A stretch of 64,000 bases of DNA, taken from contig NZ_JAMZEB010000002.1 in assembly GCF_024172165.1 (NCBI RefSeq), positions 8,902,501 through 8,966,500 on the forward strand, read 5' to 3'. The stretch is from Nonomuraea thailandensis. GTDB lineage: Bacteria > Actinomycetota > Actinomycetes > Streptosporangiales > Streptosporangiaceae. Under the pieces are notes generated by a model. That model was not told where the DNA came from. It saw only the letters and a program-made list of their open reading frames with translations, and did no database searches. A program made the translations under genes and the position numbers. Positions 1 through 7,803 of this stretch are shown here, in pieces (positions within the stretch are counted from its first letter, which is position 1; each line of letters opens with the position of its first letter).

Positions 1-1
1 C

Positions 2-562
2 GCCTGCAACACCGTGATGGCCGTGCAGTTCGGCCTGATGACCGTCGGCGTGCCGCTCTGGGTCGCCACCACCGGCGCGCCCACCGCGATCGTCTCCGTG
101 CTGCTCGTCCTCAACACCGCGGTCGTGGCCGCGCTCCAGGTACGGGTCTCGCGCGGCACCGACGACGTGCGCACGGCCGGGCTCACGGTCAGGCGCGCGT
201 CGTGGCTGCTCGCGATCGCCTGCGGGCTGTACGCCCTGGCCGGCTACGGGAACGTGATCGTCGCCTGCGCGCTGTTCGTCCTGGCCGCGTTCGCCCACAC
301 CATGGGGGAGATCCTGGGCGAGGCGGGAGGCTGGGGCATGGCGTTCGAACTGGCCGACCAGCGCAGCGCCGGCGCCTATCAGGGGCTCAGCCAGACCGGC
401 TACGCGATCGCCGCCATGTTCTCCCCGATCCTCGCCACCACCGTCGTCGAACACGGCACCGTGGGCTGGGCCTGCCTGGCCGTTCTCTTCGTCCTGGCCG
501 GCACGGGCGCCGCCGCGGTGGCCCGGCGCCCGGCCGGCCTCGTCCATGAACCGGCTCGCTAA
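2..562 (+). CDS. MFS transporter, C-terminal half (cut by window edge)
   Basis: The reading frame is open from the first bases of the window and ends at TGA 560-562, so the N-terminal half lies outside. The visible part has alternating hydrophobic stretches consistent with about five or six membrane helices, including one with small residues (MTVGVPLWVATTG) and a late GYAIAAMFSPILATTVV helix. The layout resembles the second six-helix half of a drug or metabolite exporter of the major facilitator superfamily. The substrate cannot be read from this part. The gene converges on the Lrp-type regulator that ends at 621. The family call is fairly secure; any function beyond export or uptake would be a guess. 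Confidence 0.75.
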   Translation, partial: ACNTVMAVQFGLMTVGVPLWVATTGAPTAIVSVLLVLNTAVVAALQVRVSRGTDDVRTAGLTVRRASWLLAIACGLYALAGYGNVIVACALFVLAAFAHTMGEILGEAGGWGMAFELADQRSAGAYQGLSQTGYAIAAMFSPILATTVVEHGTVGWACLAVLFVLAGTGAAAVARRPAGLVHEPAR

Positions 563-620
563 CGCTCCTCGCCGCGGGGCGGTCGTGGCGGCCGGCTGTG
601 CGACGATGCCGATCCGGCGG

Positions 621-1109
621 CTACGCGCGAGGGGAGGACGTCCAGGCGGTGACGTCCACGTCCCGGGAGGTGACGGTCTCGGAGAGCACCACCGCCGTCG
701 TCGCGTCGCCCAGCTCGCTCAACTGCTCGATGACCTGCTCCAGATGCGCGGCGTCGCGGACGGCGATCGCCAGCTCGTAGCAGTTCTCCCCGGTGACGTG
801 CACGCAGGACAGCACGTGGCCCATGGCGAGCAACCGTTCCCTGAGCCGTCCGGCGCCTTTGGCCGTGCGCTGGCGGGGGCGCGGGGAGACGCGGGCCTGC
901 AACCCGAGCGCGAGCCGGCCGAGGTCCACGTGCGCGCCGTACCCGGTGATCACGCCGAGCTCCTCCAGCCGCCGCACCCGCTCGGCGACGGCCGGCCTGC
1001 TGAGGCTGACCCGGCGGCCGAGCTCGGCGTGGCCGATCCGCGCGTCACCGGTCAGCTCGCGGACGATCCGCAGGTCAACGGCGCCCATCGACGATTCGGC
1101 GGCTGACAT
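621..1109 (-). CDS. Lrp/AsnC family transcriptional regulator
   Basis: This 162-residue protein has an N-terminal winged helix-turn-helix (about residues 8-58, with LGRRVSLSRPAVAERVRRLEE as the recognition region). A C-terminal RAM-type ligand-binding domain follows (GENCYELAIAVRDAAHLEQVI). Proteins of this family sense amino acids or related small molecules and act as dimers or octamers. I chose the ATG at 1109 because AGGAGG lies about nine bases upstream; the open frame continues further upstream without coding character. The target is unknown. The acetamidase gene upstream reads in the same direction, with a decayed dehydrogenase remnant between them, so a shared transcript is possible but not shown. 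Confidence 0.85.
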   Translation of the reverse strand: MSAAESSMGAVDLRIVRELTGDARIGHAELGRRVSLSRPAVAERVRRLEELGVITGYGAHVDLGRLALGLQARVSPRPRQRTAKGAGRLRERLLAMGHVLSCVHVTGENCYELAIAVRDAAHLEQVIEQLSELGDATTAVVLSETVTSRDVDVTAWTSSPRA

Positions 1110-1140
1110 CCCGAGACACCTCCTGATCGCAGCCGCGGCG

Positions 1141-1383
1141 TCTCGACCGTGGGGCTGTGCGCGGTGCTGGCCGCCCGCCGGGCGGGCGCCGCCCGCGGAC
1201 GGCCTTGCCGCGGACGCCGTCGCCGCGCTGCTCGACCAGACAGGCGGTGGCTTCGGATCGGTCGCCGGATGCGCCGGGACGCGATCGGCGCTCGACCTCG
1301 CCCTGTCCCTCACCCGCCCGGGCGGCCGGCTACCGGGAGATGGGCGCGCGCCGCGCCGTCAAAGCACTGGTACGGCTCTGAAC
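1141..1383 (+). pseudogene. Zinc-type alcohol dehydrogenase remnant
   Basis: Three short peptide blocks, each in a different forward frame, line up with the Rossmann half of medium-chain zinc dehydrogenases. VGLCAVLAARRAGA near 1149-1190 matches the GxGPVGL nucleotide-binding helix. DAVAALLDQTGGGFGSVAGCAGT followed by SALDLALSLTRPGGRL (about 1215-1335) matches the middle and end of that domain. GYREMGARRAVKALVRL, ending at TGA 1379-1381, resembles a dehydrogenase C-terminus. No single frame joins them, and the catalytic N-terminal half is missing. I read this as a frameshifted and partly deleted gene. The match rests on remembered family patterns, not an alignment. Confidence 0.55.
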
Positions 1384-1403
1384 CATCTCAGGCCGGCGTC
1401 GGG

Positions 1404-2513
1404 CTAATCCGTGAAGATGTCCTCCGGCAGGAACGCCGACACCAGGAAACTGGGCACGTCCACGAGCTGACTCACCTTGAGGTCCACCGCGACGCTGCAG
1501 ATCGCGTACGCCTGCTGCGCGCTCCACCCCCGCTCCCCCAGATGCGAGATCATCTCCAGCAGCGCGTTACGGGCGGCCAGCGTCGCGTCCTCGGCCGCCA
1601 CCTCGCCGTCGCGGCTCACCGACATCCCGGTGGTCGCGTAGAAGCGCCGCGGGGCCGCGTACGCGGGTGCGACCCAGTAGTCCGAGCGCGTGAAGCGGGG
1701 GCTCCTGATGCCCTTGGCCGCCGCCTCGCCGGGGTGCAGGGCGAACCGGACGCGTAGCGTGGCGCGCATCTCGACGGCCGTGCCGCAGGCCTCCGAGTCG
1801 CCCTGGGCGAAGTGGGCGTCACCGGCGGAGAAGAGCGCGCCGGGCGTGTCCACCGGGATGTACAGGCGGGTCCCGGCGCCGAGTTGTTTGATGTCCACGT
1901 TGCCCGCCTGCTCCCTGGGCGGGATCGTGCGCAGGCCCGTCTCGCCGACGGCGGCGGGGACGGCGCCGTCGGGGGACGGCGGCAGGACGAAGCCGCCGCG
2001 TTCCAGGGCCGCCTGCTCGCGGGCGGCGATCCTGGACAGGGAGGCGTGGCCGGGCGAGAGGCCGATCGTGCCCATGAAGGGCGCCGCCGGGATCCGCACG
2101 CCCGGCAGGTCGTCCGAGGTCGCCCAGCCGTCCGCGAGGCGCCAGCGCACGATGAACGGCTCGGGGAACACATCACGCAGGAAGCCGAAACCGGGCACCT
2201 GCACCGTGTAGCCGTAGGCGTCCGGGACGATCTCCAGGATCTCGATCTCCAGGAGGTCGCCCGGCTGCGCGCCCTCCACGTGGACGGGGCCGGTGAGCGG
2301 GTGGACGACGTCGAGGTCGGGGGCTTCGACCGTCTTCAGCGTGGCCTCGGGGCCCATCTGGCCGTCGAAGGCGTCCCTGGTCTCCATGACGACCTCGTCG
2401 CCGGGGGCGCAGCGGACGACGGGCGGGATGTCCGGGTGCCAGCGGTTGTGGCCGGTGTCCGGTTCGTCGCGGAGCGGGAGGGCGGGGTCGATGCGGATCT
2501 CGTGTACGGCCAT
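1404..2513 (-). CDS. Acetamidase/formamidase family protein
   Basis: This 369-residue protein matches the FmdA/AmdA family, which hydrolyses short aliphatic amides (formamide, acetamide) to the acid and ammonia in the cytoplasm. Family signatures visible include GPVHVEGAQPGDLLEIEI in the N-terminal half, AGNVDIKQLGAGTRLYIPV near residue 205, and GALFSAGDAHFAQGDSEACGTAVE near residue 227, which carries the acidic and histidine residues thought to bind the metal. The length is slightly short of the roughly 400 residues of characterised formamidases. No partner genes (regulator fmdB, amide porin) are adjacent. Its natural substrate could be another amide. Confidence 0.88.
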   Translation of the reverse strand: MAVHEIRIDPALPLRDEPDTGHNRWHPDIPPVVRCAPGDEVVMETRDAFDGQMGPEATLKTVEAPDLDVVHPLTGPVHVEGAQPGDLLEIEILEIVPDAYGYTVQVPGFGFLRDVFPEPFIVRWRLADGWATSDDLPGVRIPAAPFMGTIGLSPGHASLSRIAAREQAALERGGFVLPPSPDGAVPAAVGETGLRTIPPREQAGNVDIKQLGAGTRLYIPVDTPGALFSAGDAHFAQGDSEACGTAVEMRATLRVRFALHPGEAAAKGIRSPRFTRSDYWVAPAYAAPRRFYATTGMSVSRDGEVAAEDATLAARNALLEMISHLGERGWSAQQAYAICSVAVDLKVSQLVDVPSFLVSAFLPEDIFTD

Positions 2514-2603
2514 GGCGGGCCCCTCGGGTTGGGCGTGTGAGCGTCACGCTTCGCCCGCCCGTCGCCCCTGTCAAGACCGCGGCGGCGCCCTGCGGCCCGC
2601 CTG

Positions 2604-3059
2604 TCAGGAGCGCAGCAGCTCGTAGGCCACGTACGCGGTGATCCCGTACGCCAGGTGCGGGACGGCGTCCGAGATCCAGGCCGAGGCCGGCCACTCGCGC
2701 GGGTTCGTGGTGCCGAGTGCCGTCAGCGGAGCGTTCGAGCCCGTCATGGCGAGAGCCGTCAGCGCCGACACCCCCACCGGCCACGGGAGGCTGCGGCCCG
2801 ACGGGGTGAGCAGGCCGTAGCAGAGGGCCGCGCCCGCGCCCGTGGCGTAGCCGAGGAGTGAGCCGAGGGCCTCCTTGCGGTTCTCGGCCTGCTCGCCGTC
2901 CCCGAGGCTGACGTCCGTCAGGTCGGTCAGCTTCGCCACGGCTTGCTGCGGGGTGCTGCTGGCGCCGCGGGCCCGGATCGCCATGTCGAGATAGGTGGCG
3001 ATGTTGAGCGCGCTGGTGCCTGCCGCACCCGCTATCAGGCTTTTGACGACTGTGTGCAT
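2604..3059 (-). CDS. Small four-helix membrane protein, function unknown
   Basis: This 151-residue protein has a glycine/alanine-rich N-terminal helix (KSLIAGAAGTSALNIATYLDM), a central amphipathic stretch with a charged DGEQAENRKEA loop, and three further helices ending in GITAYVAYELLRS. The composition and spacing resemble small DUF1440-like inner-membrane proteins common in actinomycetes, but I do not recognise a characterised homologue. GC bias at third positions supports coding. The gene is 90 bases upstream of the acetamidase gene in the same direction and could be co-transcribed with it. The first ATG is used; no strong ribosome-binding site was seen. Confidence 0.7.
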   Translation of the reverse strand: MHTVVKSLIAGAAGTSALNIATYLDMAIRARGASSTPQQAVAKLTDLTDVSLGDGEQAENRKEALGSLLGYATGAGAALCYGLLTPSGRSLPWPVGVSALTALAMTGSNAPLTALGTTNPREWPASAWISDAVPHLAYGITAYVAYELLRS

Positions 3060-3117
3060 GGGGGGCTGCTACCCGCGGAGCCGGGAGGAACACGACGCGG
3101 GCTCGTGTCAGCGCAGC

Positions 3118-3399
3118 GACGGCTCCATCGCCCTCACCTCCGCCACCGGCCTCACCGGACACGTCCTGGCCAAAGCCCCCAAGGGCATCAAGCACGGCAA
3201 GACCGTCGCCACCCTCGCCGACCAGGTCCTGCCCGCCCTGACCCAGTCCATCGACCTGCTCAAGCAGCAGGCCCCCGACGAGGCCGGCAACTTCCGCCGC
3301 ACCGTCCTCACCACCGTCCAAGCCGCCCAGCAGGGCCAGACCAGCCCCACCACCACCGAAATGGCCCGCAAGATCACCGAAGCCCTCGACGCCGCCTGA
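3118..3399 (+). pseudogene. C-terminal remnant of an unidentified soluble protein
   Basis: From about 3118 the forward frame reads DGSIALTSATGLTGHVLAKAP and continues through a helical, lysine/glutamine-rich segment to TEMARKITEALDAA and a stop at 3397-3399. The strong G/C third-position bias and the sensible amphipathic pattern show this was translated sequence. The upstream part of the same frame (before 3110) is antisense to the small membrane protein and has no coding look, and no convincing start precedes it. I read it as the tail of a larger gene whose front has been lost. Alternatively it is a short intact gene starting at an unusual codon. I do not recognise the family. Confidence 0.45.
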
Positions 3400-3411
3400 G
3401 GAGAGCCTCAC

Positions 3412-3510
3412 GTGGAGAGCCGCAGCGACAGGCGCGGCAGGCGCGCGTTCTCCGCGCCGAGCAGGAAGTCGGCCGATCGGATCAGCGCCTCCATCTCTGC
3501 GCGCACCTCC
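3412..3510 (-). pseudogene. Possible short C-terminal gene remnant
   Basis: On the minus strand the frame ending at TGA 3412-3414 reads EVRAEMEALIRSADFLLGAE followed by NARLPRLSLRLST. The helix-like pattern and almost exclusive G/C third positions look protein-coding. Upstream of about 3510 the same frame loses coding character. Together with the neighbouring forward remnant this suggests that 3.1-3.5 kb is a graveyard of truncated genes. No family was recognised and the call is tentative. Confidence 0.25.
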
Positions 3511-3552
3511 GGCGGGCAGGTCCGCCCTGACGCGGCTCCGGGCGTCGCGGCA

Positions 3553-3584
3553 GGGCGCCGCTCGCGATGCTGCGAGCGGCGCCC
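3553..3584 (-). terminator. Hairpin terminator after the GH74 gene
   Basis: A perfect 13-bp stem (GGGCGCCGCTCGC, 3553-3565, pairing with 3572-3584) with a 6-base loop lies five bases past the stop codon of the xyloglucanase gene. It has no clear U tract, which is common for terminators in high-GC actinomycetes. Confidence 0.75.
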
Positions 3585-3589
3585 GATCC

Positions 3590-6289
3590 TTACGCCGGGG
3601 TGCAGGTGAGGGTGGTGGGCGGGGTGTTGGTGCCGGTGTAGGTGCCGTTGAAGCCGAACGACGTCGTGGCGCCGGCCGCCAGGTTGCCGTTGTAGCCGGC
3701 GTTCACGGCGGTGACGTTCGCGCCCGACTGTGTCTGGCCGGCGCTCCAGATCGTGGTGATCTTCTGGTCACCGGTCCAGGTCCAGGTCACCTTCCAGCCG
3801 GTGATGGCGGACGTGCCGGTGTTCTGGACGGAGACCTCGGCCTGGAAGCCGCCCGGCCAGGAGTTGCCCGGCTTGTAGGTGGCCGTGCAGCCGGTCGGGG
3901 TGACGGTGGGCGTGACGGTCGGGGTCACGGTGGGGGTGACGGTGGGGGTGACCGTGGGGGTGACGGTCGGCGTGACGGTCGGCGTGACGGTGGGGGTGAC
4001 GGTGACGGGCGGGCCGGTGCGGTCGCCGTAGATGATGCCGCGGCCGTTGGTGCCCAGGTAGACGCGGCCGTACACGCGCGGGTCCCCGGTCAGGGCCTCG
4101 CCCATGTTGCCCCACTGGTGCTTGTCGTCGTTGATGCGCACCCAGGCGGACCCGCCGTCGTCGGAGCGGTACAGGCCGGTGGTGCCGTCGATCGTGGCGA
4201 CCGCGTAGATCGCCAGGTACGTCCCGCCGGGCGCCGCCTTGCCGAAGCCGACGTTCACGGAGTTCGTGACGCCGGACACCTTGGTGAAGGAGGCGCCGCT
4301 GCTGGTCGAGTGCCACAGGCCGCCCTCGCCGGCCAGCCACAGGTCGCCCTCGATCCCGGGCACGGCCTTGAACTTGGTGGCCGTCGCGGGCAGGCCCGTG
4401 GCGGCGGTGGCGGTGAAGGTGGCGCCGCCGTTGGTGCTGACGTAGAGGCGCCCGCCGCTGAGGCCGTAGAACTTCATCGGGTTGACCCGGTCCGACTCCA
4501 CGGTGGCCCCGGTGGGCAGGCCGGAGGCGGTCTGCCAGGAGTTGCCGTACCCGACGGAGTAGACGGGGGTGACGCCCTTGGGCGCCCAGACGAAGCGGGA
4601 GCCGTCGGCCGCCGCGGCGACCGTGCCGCCCTCGTTGACGCCGCCGGGCTCGCTGCCCTGGAACCAGTTCGCGCCGCCGTCGGTGGAGAAGGCCACGTGG
4701 CTGTCGTTCGGGCGGTCGGCGTCGGTGAAGTTGCCGGCCCTGACCATGATCGAGGGCGACTTCTCGGCGTAGTCGAGGCTGGTGGTGGAGGTGAAGTTCG
4801 GCTGGGTGAACATCATGGGCGGCACGGCGTCCAGGCTCGTGTGGCGGAAGCCGGCGATGTCGCCGAGGCCGCTGACCAGGGGCGCGCCGCTGGGCGGGCT
4901 GATCAGGTCGAGCACGGCGGTCTCCTCCAGCCCCTTGGCCATGGGCCTGATGGTGAACTGGCCGCCGGAGTCCCACAGCCCCAGGTCCTCGGTGCCGTAG
5001 ATGGTGGCGCCGGTGCCGTACATCATCCGGTTGGAGTCGAACGGGTCGATCTCCAGCGACTCGGTCATCCAGCCGAGCTTGGGGGTGACCTCGGGCGGTT
5101 GCGGGTTGGTGCCGAAGGTCAGCCACGGGTTGGCGGAGACGTCCATCTTGTAGCGGAAGGAGCGGTTGGGGTAGGAGGTCCAGTCCCACACGCGGGTCCA
5201 CGTCGCGCCGGAGTCGGTGGAGCGGAAGAAGATGACGTCCGGCCACCAGGAGATCTGCGTCGCCACCATGATCGTGGCCGGGTCCTGCCGGTCGATGGTC
5301 AGGCCGCTGTAGCCGAAGTAGTCGTCGGCGCTGGAGGACGGGACGGGGCTGATCTGGGTCCAGGCGCCGGTGGCGGTGGCGTAGCGCCACACGTCGCCCT
5401 TGGCCCCGTCGTACGGCCCGCCGGTGTCGCTGGTGGCGAGGTAGAGGTAGCCGTTGACGGTGTCCAGCACGCCCTTGTGCGCGATGTAGCCGGTGGGCTG
5501 CCCGGCCAGCCGGGACCAGGTGGCGCCGCCGTCGGTGGTGCGGTAGACGGTGTTCTCCTTGTCGGCGACGCCGACGTAGATCGTCCTGGTGGCGCTGCCC
5601 GCGGTGGACGAGCGCTTGTCGTAGGTCACCCAGACGACGCCGGGCCGGTGGCTGAGGTAGCCGTTGGGGTCGCCGGGGTCCTGGGCGTAGTTGCCGGCGT
5701 TGGGGAAGCTCGTCACCTTCGACCAGGTGGCGCCGTAGTCGGCGCTGCGCCACAGGCCGTTGCCGTTGGGCGCGCCGAAGTAGAGGACGCGGTTGTCGTT
5801 GGGGTCCACCGAGAGGGCCTCGCCCATGCCGCGGCCCGGCATGTTGCCGCCCAGCTTGAACGGCAGCGCCGTGACCTGCCAGGTGTCGCCCTTGTCGGTC
5901 GAGCGCAGGATGGCGCCGTTGTTCGGGTCCCAGGAGTTGGTGTACATGCCGACGGCGGCGTACACCCGGTTCGTCTGGACGGGGTCGGTGGCCATGCTGA
6001 TCACGCCGTTGTAGCCCCATCTGTCCCAGCCGACCCAGTCGAGGAGCGGGGTCCAGGACTTGGTGGACTGGTTCCACCGGTACGCGCCGCCGATGTCGGT
6101 GCGGGCGTAGACGAGGTTGCGTTCCGTCGGGTTGAAGATGATCCCGGGCACGAACCCGCCGCCGTCGATGCGCACGTTCTTGTACGCGTACGGGTCCGCG
6201 GCGACCGCCGAGACCGGCGACATCCGCACCACGGCCGCCACGAGCAGGACGGCGGCGGTCGCGAGCATGACGAATAATCTCTTTCGCAT
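3590..6289 (-). CDS. Secreted GH74 xyloglucanase with CBM2
   Basis: This 899-residue protein has a signal peptide (about 1-31, hydrophobic core AAVLLVAAVV). A GH74 double seven-bladed propeller follows (about 35-755) with many sialidase-like SxDxGxTW repeats. Then come a (VTPT)9 linker (762-799) and a C-terminal family 2 carbohydrate-binding module (800-899, two cysteines at its ends). GH74 enzymes cut the beta-1,4-glucan backbone of xyloglucan. The catalytic aspartates expected from the Clostridium Xgh74A structure correspond to D65 in ARTDIGGAYRW and D477 in GLGDIAGF. The ATG at 6289 is chosen for its AAGGAAG ribosome site and signal peptide; the frame runs open 48 codons further up. With the GH31/GH3/ABC unit at 7.8-16 kb it forms a plausible xyloglucan degradation region. 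Confidence 0.93.
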   Translation of the reverse strand: MRKRLFVMLATAAVLLVAAVVRMSPVSAVAADPYAYKNVRIDGGGFVPGIIFNPTERNLVYARTDIGGAYRWNQSTKSWTPLLDWVGWDRWGYNGVISMATDPVQTNRVYAAVGMYTNSWDPNNGAILRSTDKGDTWQVTALPFKLGGNMPGRGMGEALSVDPNDNRVLYFGAPNGNGLWRSADYGATWSKVTSFPNAGNYAQDPGDPNGYLSHRPGVVWVTYDKRSSTAGSATRTIYVGVADKENTVYRTTDGGATWSRLAGQPTGYIAHKGVLDTVNGYLYLATSDTGGPYDGAKGDVWRYATATGAWTQISPVPSSSADDYFGYSGLTIDRQDPATIMVATQISWWPDVIFFRSTDSGATWTRVWDWTSYPNRSFRYKMDVSANPWLTFGTNPQPPEVTPKLGWMTESLEIDPFDSNRMMYGTGATIYGTEDLGLWDSGGQFTIRPMAKGLEETAVLDLISPPSGAPLVSGLGDIAGFRHTSLDAVPPMMFTQPNFTSTTSLDYAEKSPSIMVRAGNFTDADRPNDSHVAFSTDGGANWFQGSEPGGVNEGGTVAAAADGSRFVWAPKGVTPVYSVGYGNSWQTASGLPTGATVESDRVNPMKFYGLSGGRLYVSTNGGATFTATAATGLPATATKFKAVPGIEGDLWLAGEGGLWHSTSSGASFTKVSGVTNSVNVGFGKAAPGGTYLAIYAVATIDGTTGLYRSDDGGSAWVRINDDKHQWGNMGEALTGDPRVYGRVYLGTNGRGIIYGDRTGPPVTVTPTVTPTVTPTVTPTVTPTVTPTVTPTVTPTVTPTGCTATYKPGNSWPGGFQAEVSVQNTGTSAITGWKVTWTWTGDQKITTIWSAGQTQSGANVTAVNAGYNGNLAAGATTSFGFNGTYTGTNTPPTTLTCTPA
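3894..4008 (-). repeat. 12-bp tandem repeat encoding a (VTPT)9 linker
   Basis: Nine imperfect 12-bp units (pattern GTGACGGTSGGS on the plus strand) encode the proline/threonine linker between the GH74 propeller and CBM2. Variation is almost entirely at third positions. Linkers of this kind in actinomycete secreted enzymes are flexible and often glycosylated. The copy number may vary between strains. Confidence 0.9.
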
Positions 6290-6444
6290 GCGCGGCTCTT
6301 CCTTTCCAGGCACGCCGAGAGGCGCCCCAAAGGCGTCAGATGACCGCCATGCACGAGCAGAGTGCACCGACCCTGACCGTCGCCGCGCCTTCGCGCATGA
6401 GCTTTCACACAGCAGGCTCACACACACGCGCAATACTGGTCAAT

Positions 6445-6463
6445 AGTTTGGACAGGCAACCAA
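6445..6463. promoter_or_regulatory. Partial copy of the xylose-type operator
   Basis: AGTTTG (6445-6450), nine bases, then CCAA (6460-6463) has the same half-site order and spacing as the operator at 16029-16047 upstream of the alpha-xylosidase gene. The CAAAC that completes the right arm there is absent here. The site lies between the divergent GH74 and SDR genes, 13 bases before the SDR start. It could be a weaker binding site for the same regulator. Confidence 0.35.
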
Positions 6464-6475
6464 TTAAGGGGCATC

Positions 6476-7246
6476 ATGACGGGCTTTCCCGAGTACCGGG
6501 TGGACGGGAGGATCGCGCTGGTCACGGGCGCGGCGCGGGGCCTCGGCCGGGCGATCTCGCTGGCGCTGGCCGACGCCGGAGCCGACGTCGCGCTGGGCCT
6601 GCGGGACGCGGCGGCGGACGGCGGGCTGTCGGAGGAGATCGAGCGGCTGGGGCGCGCCGCGCTGCCGCTGCAGATGGACATGACCGTCCCCGGCCAGATC
6701 TCCGCGGCGGTCCAGCGGACGCTGGACCGGTTCGGCCGGATCGACATCCTGGTCAACAACGCGGGCATCGCGCCCGGCAACCCGGCCGAGGACGTCACGG
6801 AGGAGGACTTCGACCGGACCCTCCAGGTGAACCTGAAGGGCACCTTCCTGGCCAGCCAGGCGGCGGGCCGGGCGATGATCGGGCAGGGCCACGGCCGGAT
6901 CGTGAACGTCGGCTCACAGGCGGGCGAGGTGGCGCTGCCCGGCGAGTCGGTCTACTGCATGACCAAGGCGGCCATCGCCCATCTCACCCGCTGCCTGGCC
7001 GTCGAGTGGGGGCCGCACGGCATCACCGTGAACAACGTGGCCCCCACCTTCATCCGCACCCCGGGCACCGAACCGGCCCTCTCGGACCCGGCGTTCGAGG
7101 CCGACGTGATCGAGCGGATCGCGGCGCTGCACCGCATCGGCGAGCCGATGGACGTCGCGGGCGCCGTGCTCTTCCTGGCCTCACCGGCCGCCGCGCTGGT
7201 CACTGGGCACACGCTGGTGATCGACGGCGGCTGGACGGTCCGCTGA
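6476..7246 (+). CDS. Short-chain dehydrogenase/reductase (SDR)
   Basis: This 256-residue classical SDR has the nucleotide-binding TGAARGLG (17-24), the structural NNAG (94-97), and the catalytic S147, Y160 and K164 in YCMTK. A typical C-terminal FLASPAAALVTGHTLVIDGGW closes the fold. Such enzymes oxidise or reduce alcohol/ketone groups with NAD(P). The substrate is not evident, but sugar-acid or sugar-alcohol dehydrogenases look like this, and the gene is divergent from the xyloglucanase with a partial operator between them. AAGGGG precedes the ATG. Its 3' end overlaps the convergent DoxX-like gene by 66 bases. Confidence 0.9.
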   Translation: MTGFPEYRVDGRIALVTGAARGLGRAISLALADAGADVALGLRDAAADGGLSEEIERLGRAALPLQMDMTVPGQISAAVQRTLDRFGRIDILVNNAGIAPGNPAEDVTEEDFDRTLQVNLKGTFLASQAAGRAMIGQGHGRIVNVGSQAGEVALPGESVYCMTKAAIAHLTRCLAVEWGPHGITVNNVAPTFIRTPGTEPALSDPAFEADVIERIAALHRIGEPMDVAGAVLFLASPAAALVTGHTLVIDGGWTVR

Positions 7247-7732
7247 GACGAGCCCCGCCGAAGGGCGGCCGGCCGATCGCGTGAAGAGCCCCGCGCCCCA
7301 GAGCGCGATGCCGATGTAGAGGACCTGCTCGGGGACCCGCTGCCACAGCGGCGACCCGACGTCCTCCAGCCCGAGCTCGGCCGCGTTGACGTTGGCCGGC
7401 AGCAGCGCGACGAACAGCAGGGCCAGGCAGATCCCGGCGGCCTTGCGGGTGGGCTCCAGCACCAGCCCGACGGCTCCGGCCAGCTCCAGCACGCCGCTCA
7501 GGTACACCATGAGGCCCGGGAACGGCACGAATGACGGCACCATGGCCACCATGTCGTCGTAGTTCGGCATGAACGTCACGTCGCCGGGGACGAAGTGGGC
7601 GCTCGCGGTCATGACGAGCATGACCGCGAGGCCGTGGGCGGCGCTGATGCGCCACGTACGGAACCGGCGCACGCCGAGCGCCCCGAGCAGCCGGAACACC
7701 ACCGTGGCGACCAGCAGAACGATCACAGTCAT
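7181..7732 (-). CDS. DoxX-like membrane protein
   Basis: This 183-residue protein has four predicted helices: residues 2-17, HGLAVMLVMTASAHF, GLMVYLSGVLELAGAVGLVL, and ICLALLFVALLPANV plus VLYIGIALWGAG. The four-helix pattern with a conserved glycine/glutamate helix (GVLELAGAVGL) is typical of DoxX/DoxD-related proteins. These are thought to act in respiratory or redox-linked membrane processes; the exact role of this subgroup is unknown. The polar tail after residue 150 overlaps the SDR gene on the other strand. GGAGGC lies six bases before the ATG. A long inverted repeat just upstream suggests a dedicated repressor. Confidence 0.75.
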   Translation of the reverse strand: MTVIVLLVATVVFRLLGALGVRRFRTWRISAAHGLAVMLVMTASAHFVPGDVTFMPNYDDMVAMVPSFVPFPGLMVYLSGVLELAGAVGLVLEPTRKAAGICLALLFVALLPANVNAAELGLEDVGSPLWQRVPEQVLYIGIALWGAGLFTRSAGRPSAGLVSADRPAAVDHQRVPSDQRGGR

Positions 7733-7742
7733 GGAGAGCCTC

Positions 7743-7791
7743 CGTTGGATAGCTGTACTGCCTAGTTATTAGATAACACAGCTATCCAACG
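7743..7791. promoter_or_regulatory. 14-bp inverted repeat upstream of the DoxX-like gene
   Basis: CGTTGGATAGCTGT (7743-7756) and its exact reverse complement (7778-7791) flank a 21-base AT-rich core, just upstream of the ribosome-binding site of the DoxX-like gene. The core contains a smaller GTTAT/ATAAC palindrome. The layout suits a repressor that covers the promoter (TetR, PadR or HxlR type). It is also downstream of the GH3 gene, but it has a long loop and no U tract, so a terminator is less likely. Confidence 0.6.
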
Positions 7792-7803
7792 AAGGCAAGG
7801 CCG

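Noticed and set aside
3894..4008. CRISPR-like or minisatellite repeat array
   Set aside because: The 12-bp units keep the reading frame and encode a proline/threonine linker; there are no unique spacers.
4118..6277. A 719-residue forward open frame opposite the xyloglucanase gene
   Set aside because: It is a high-GC shadow of the GH74 gene: the amino acids are dominated by valine, glycine, alanine and arginine, and there are no domains.
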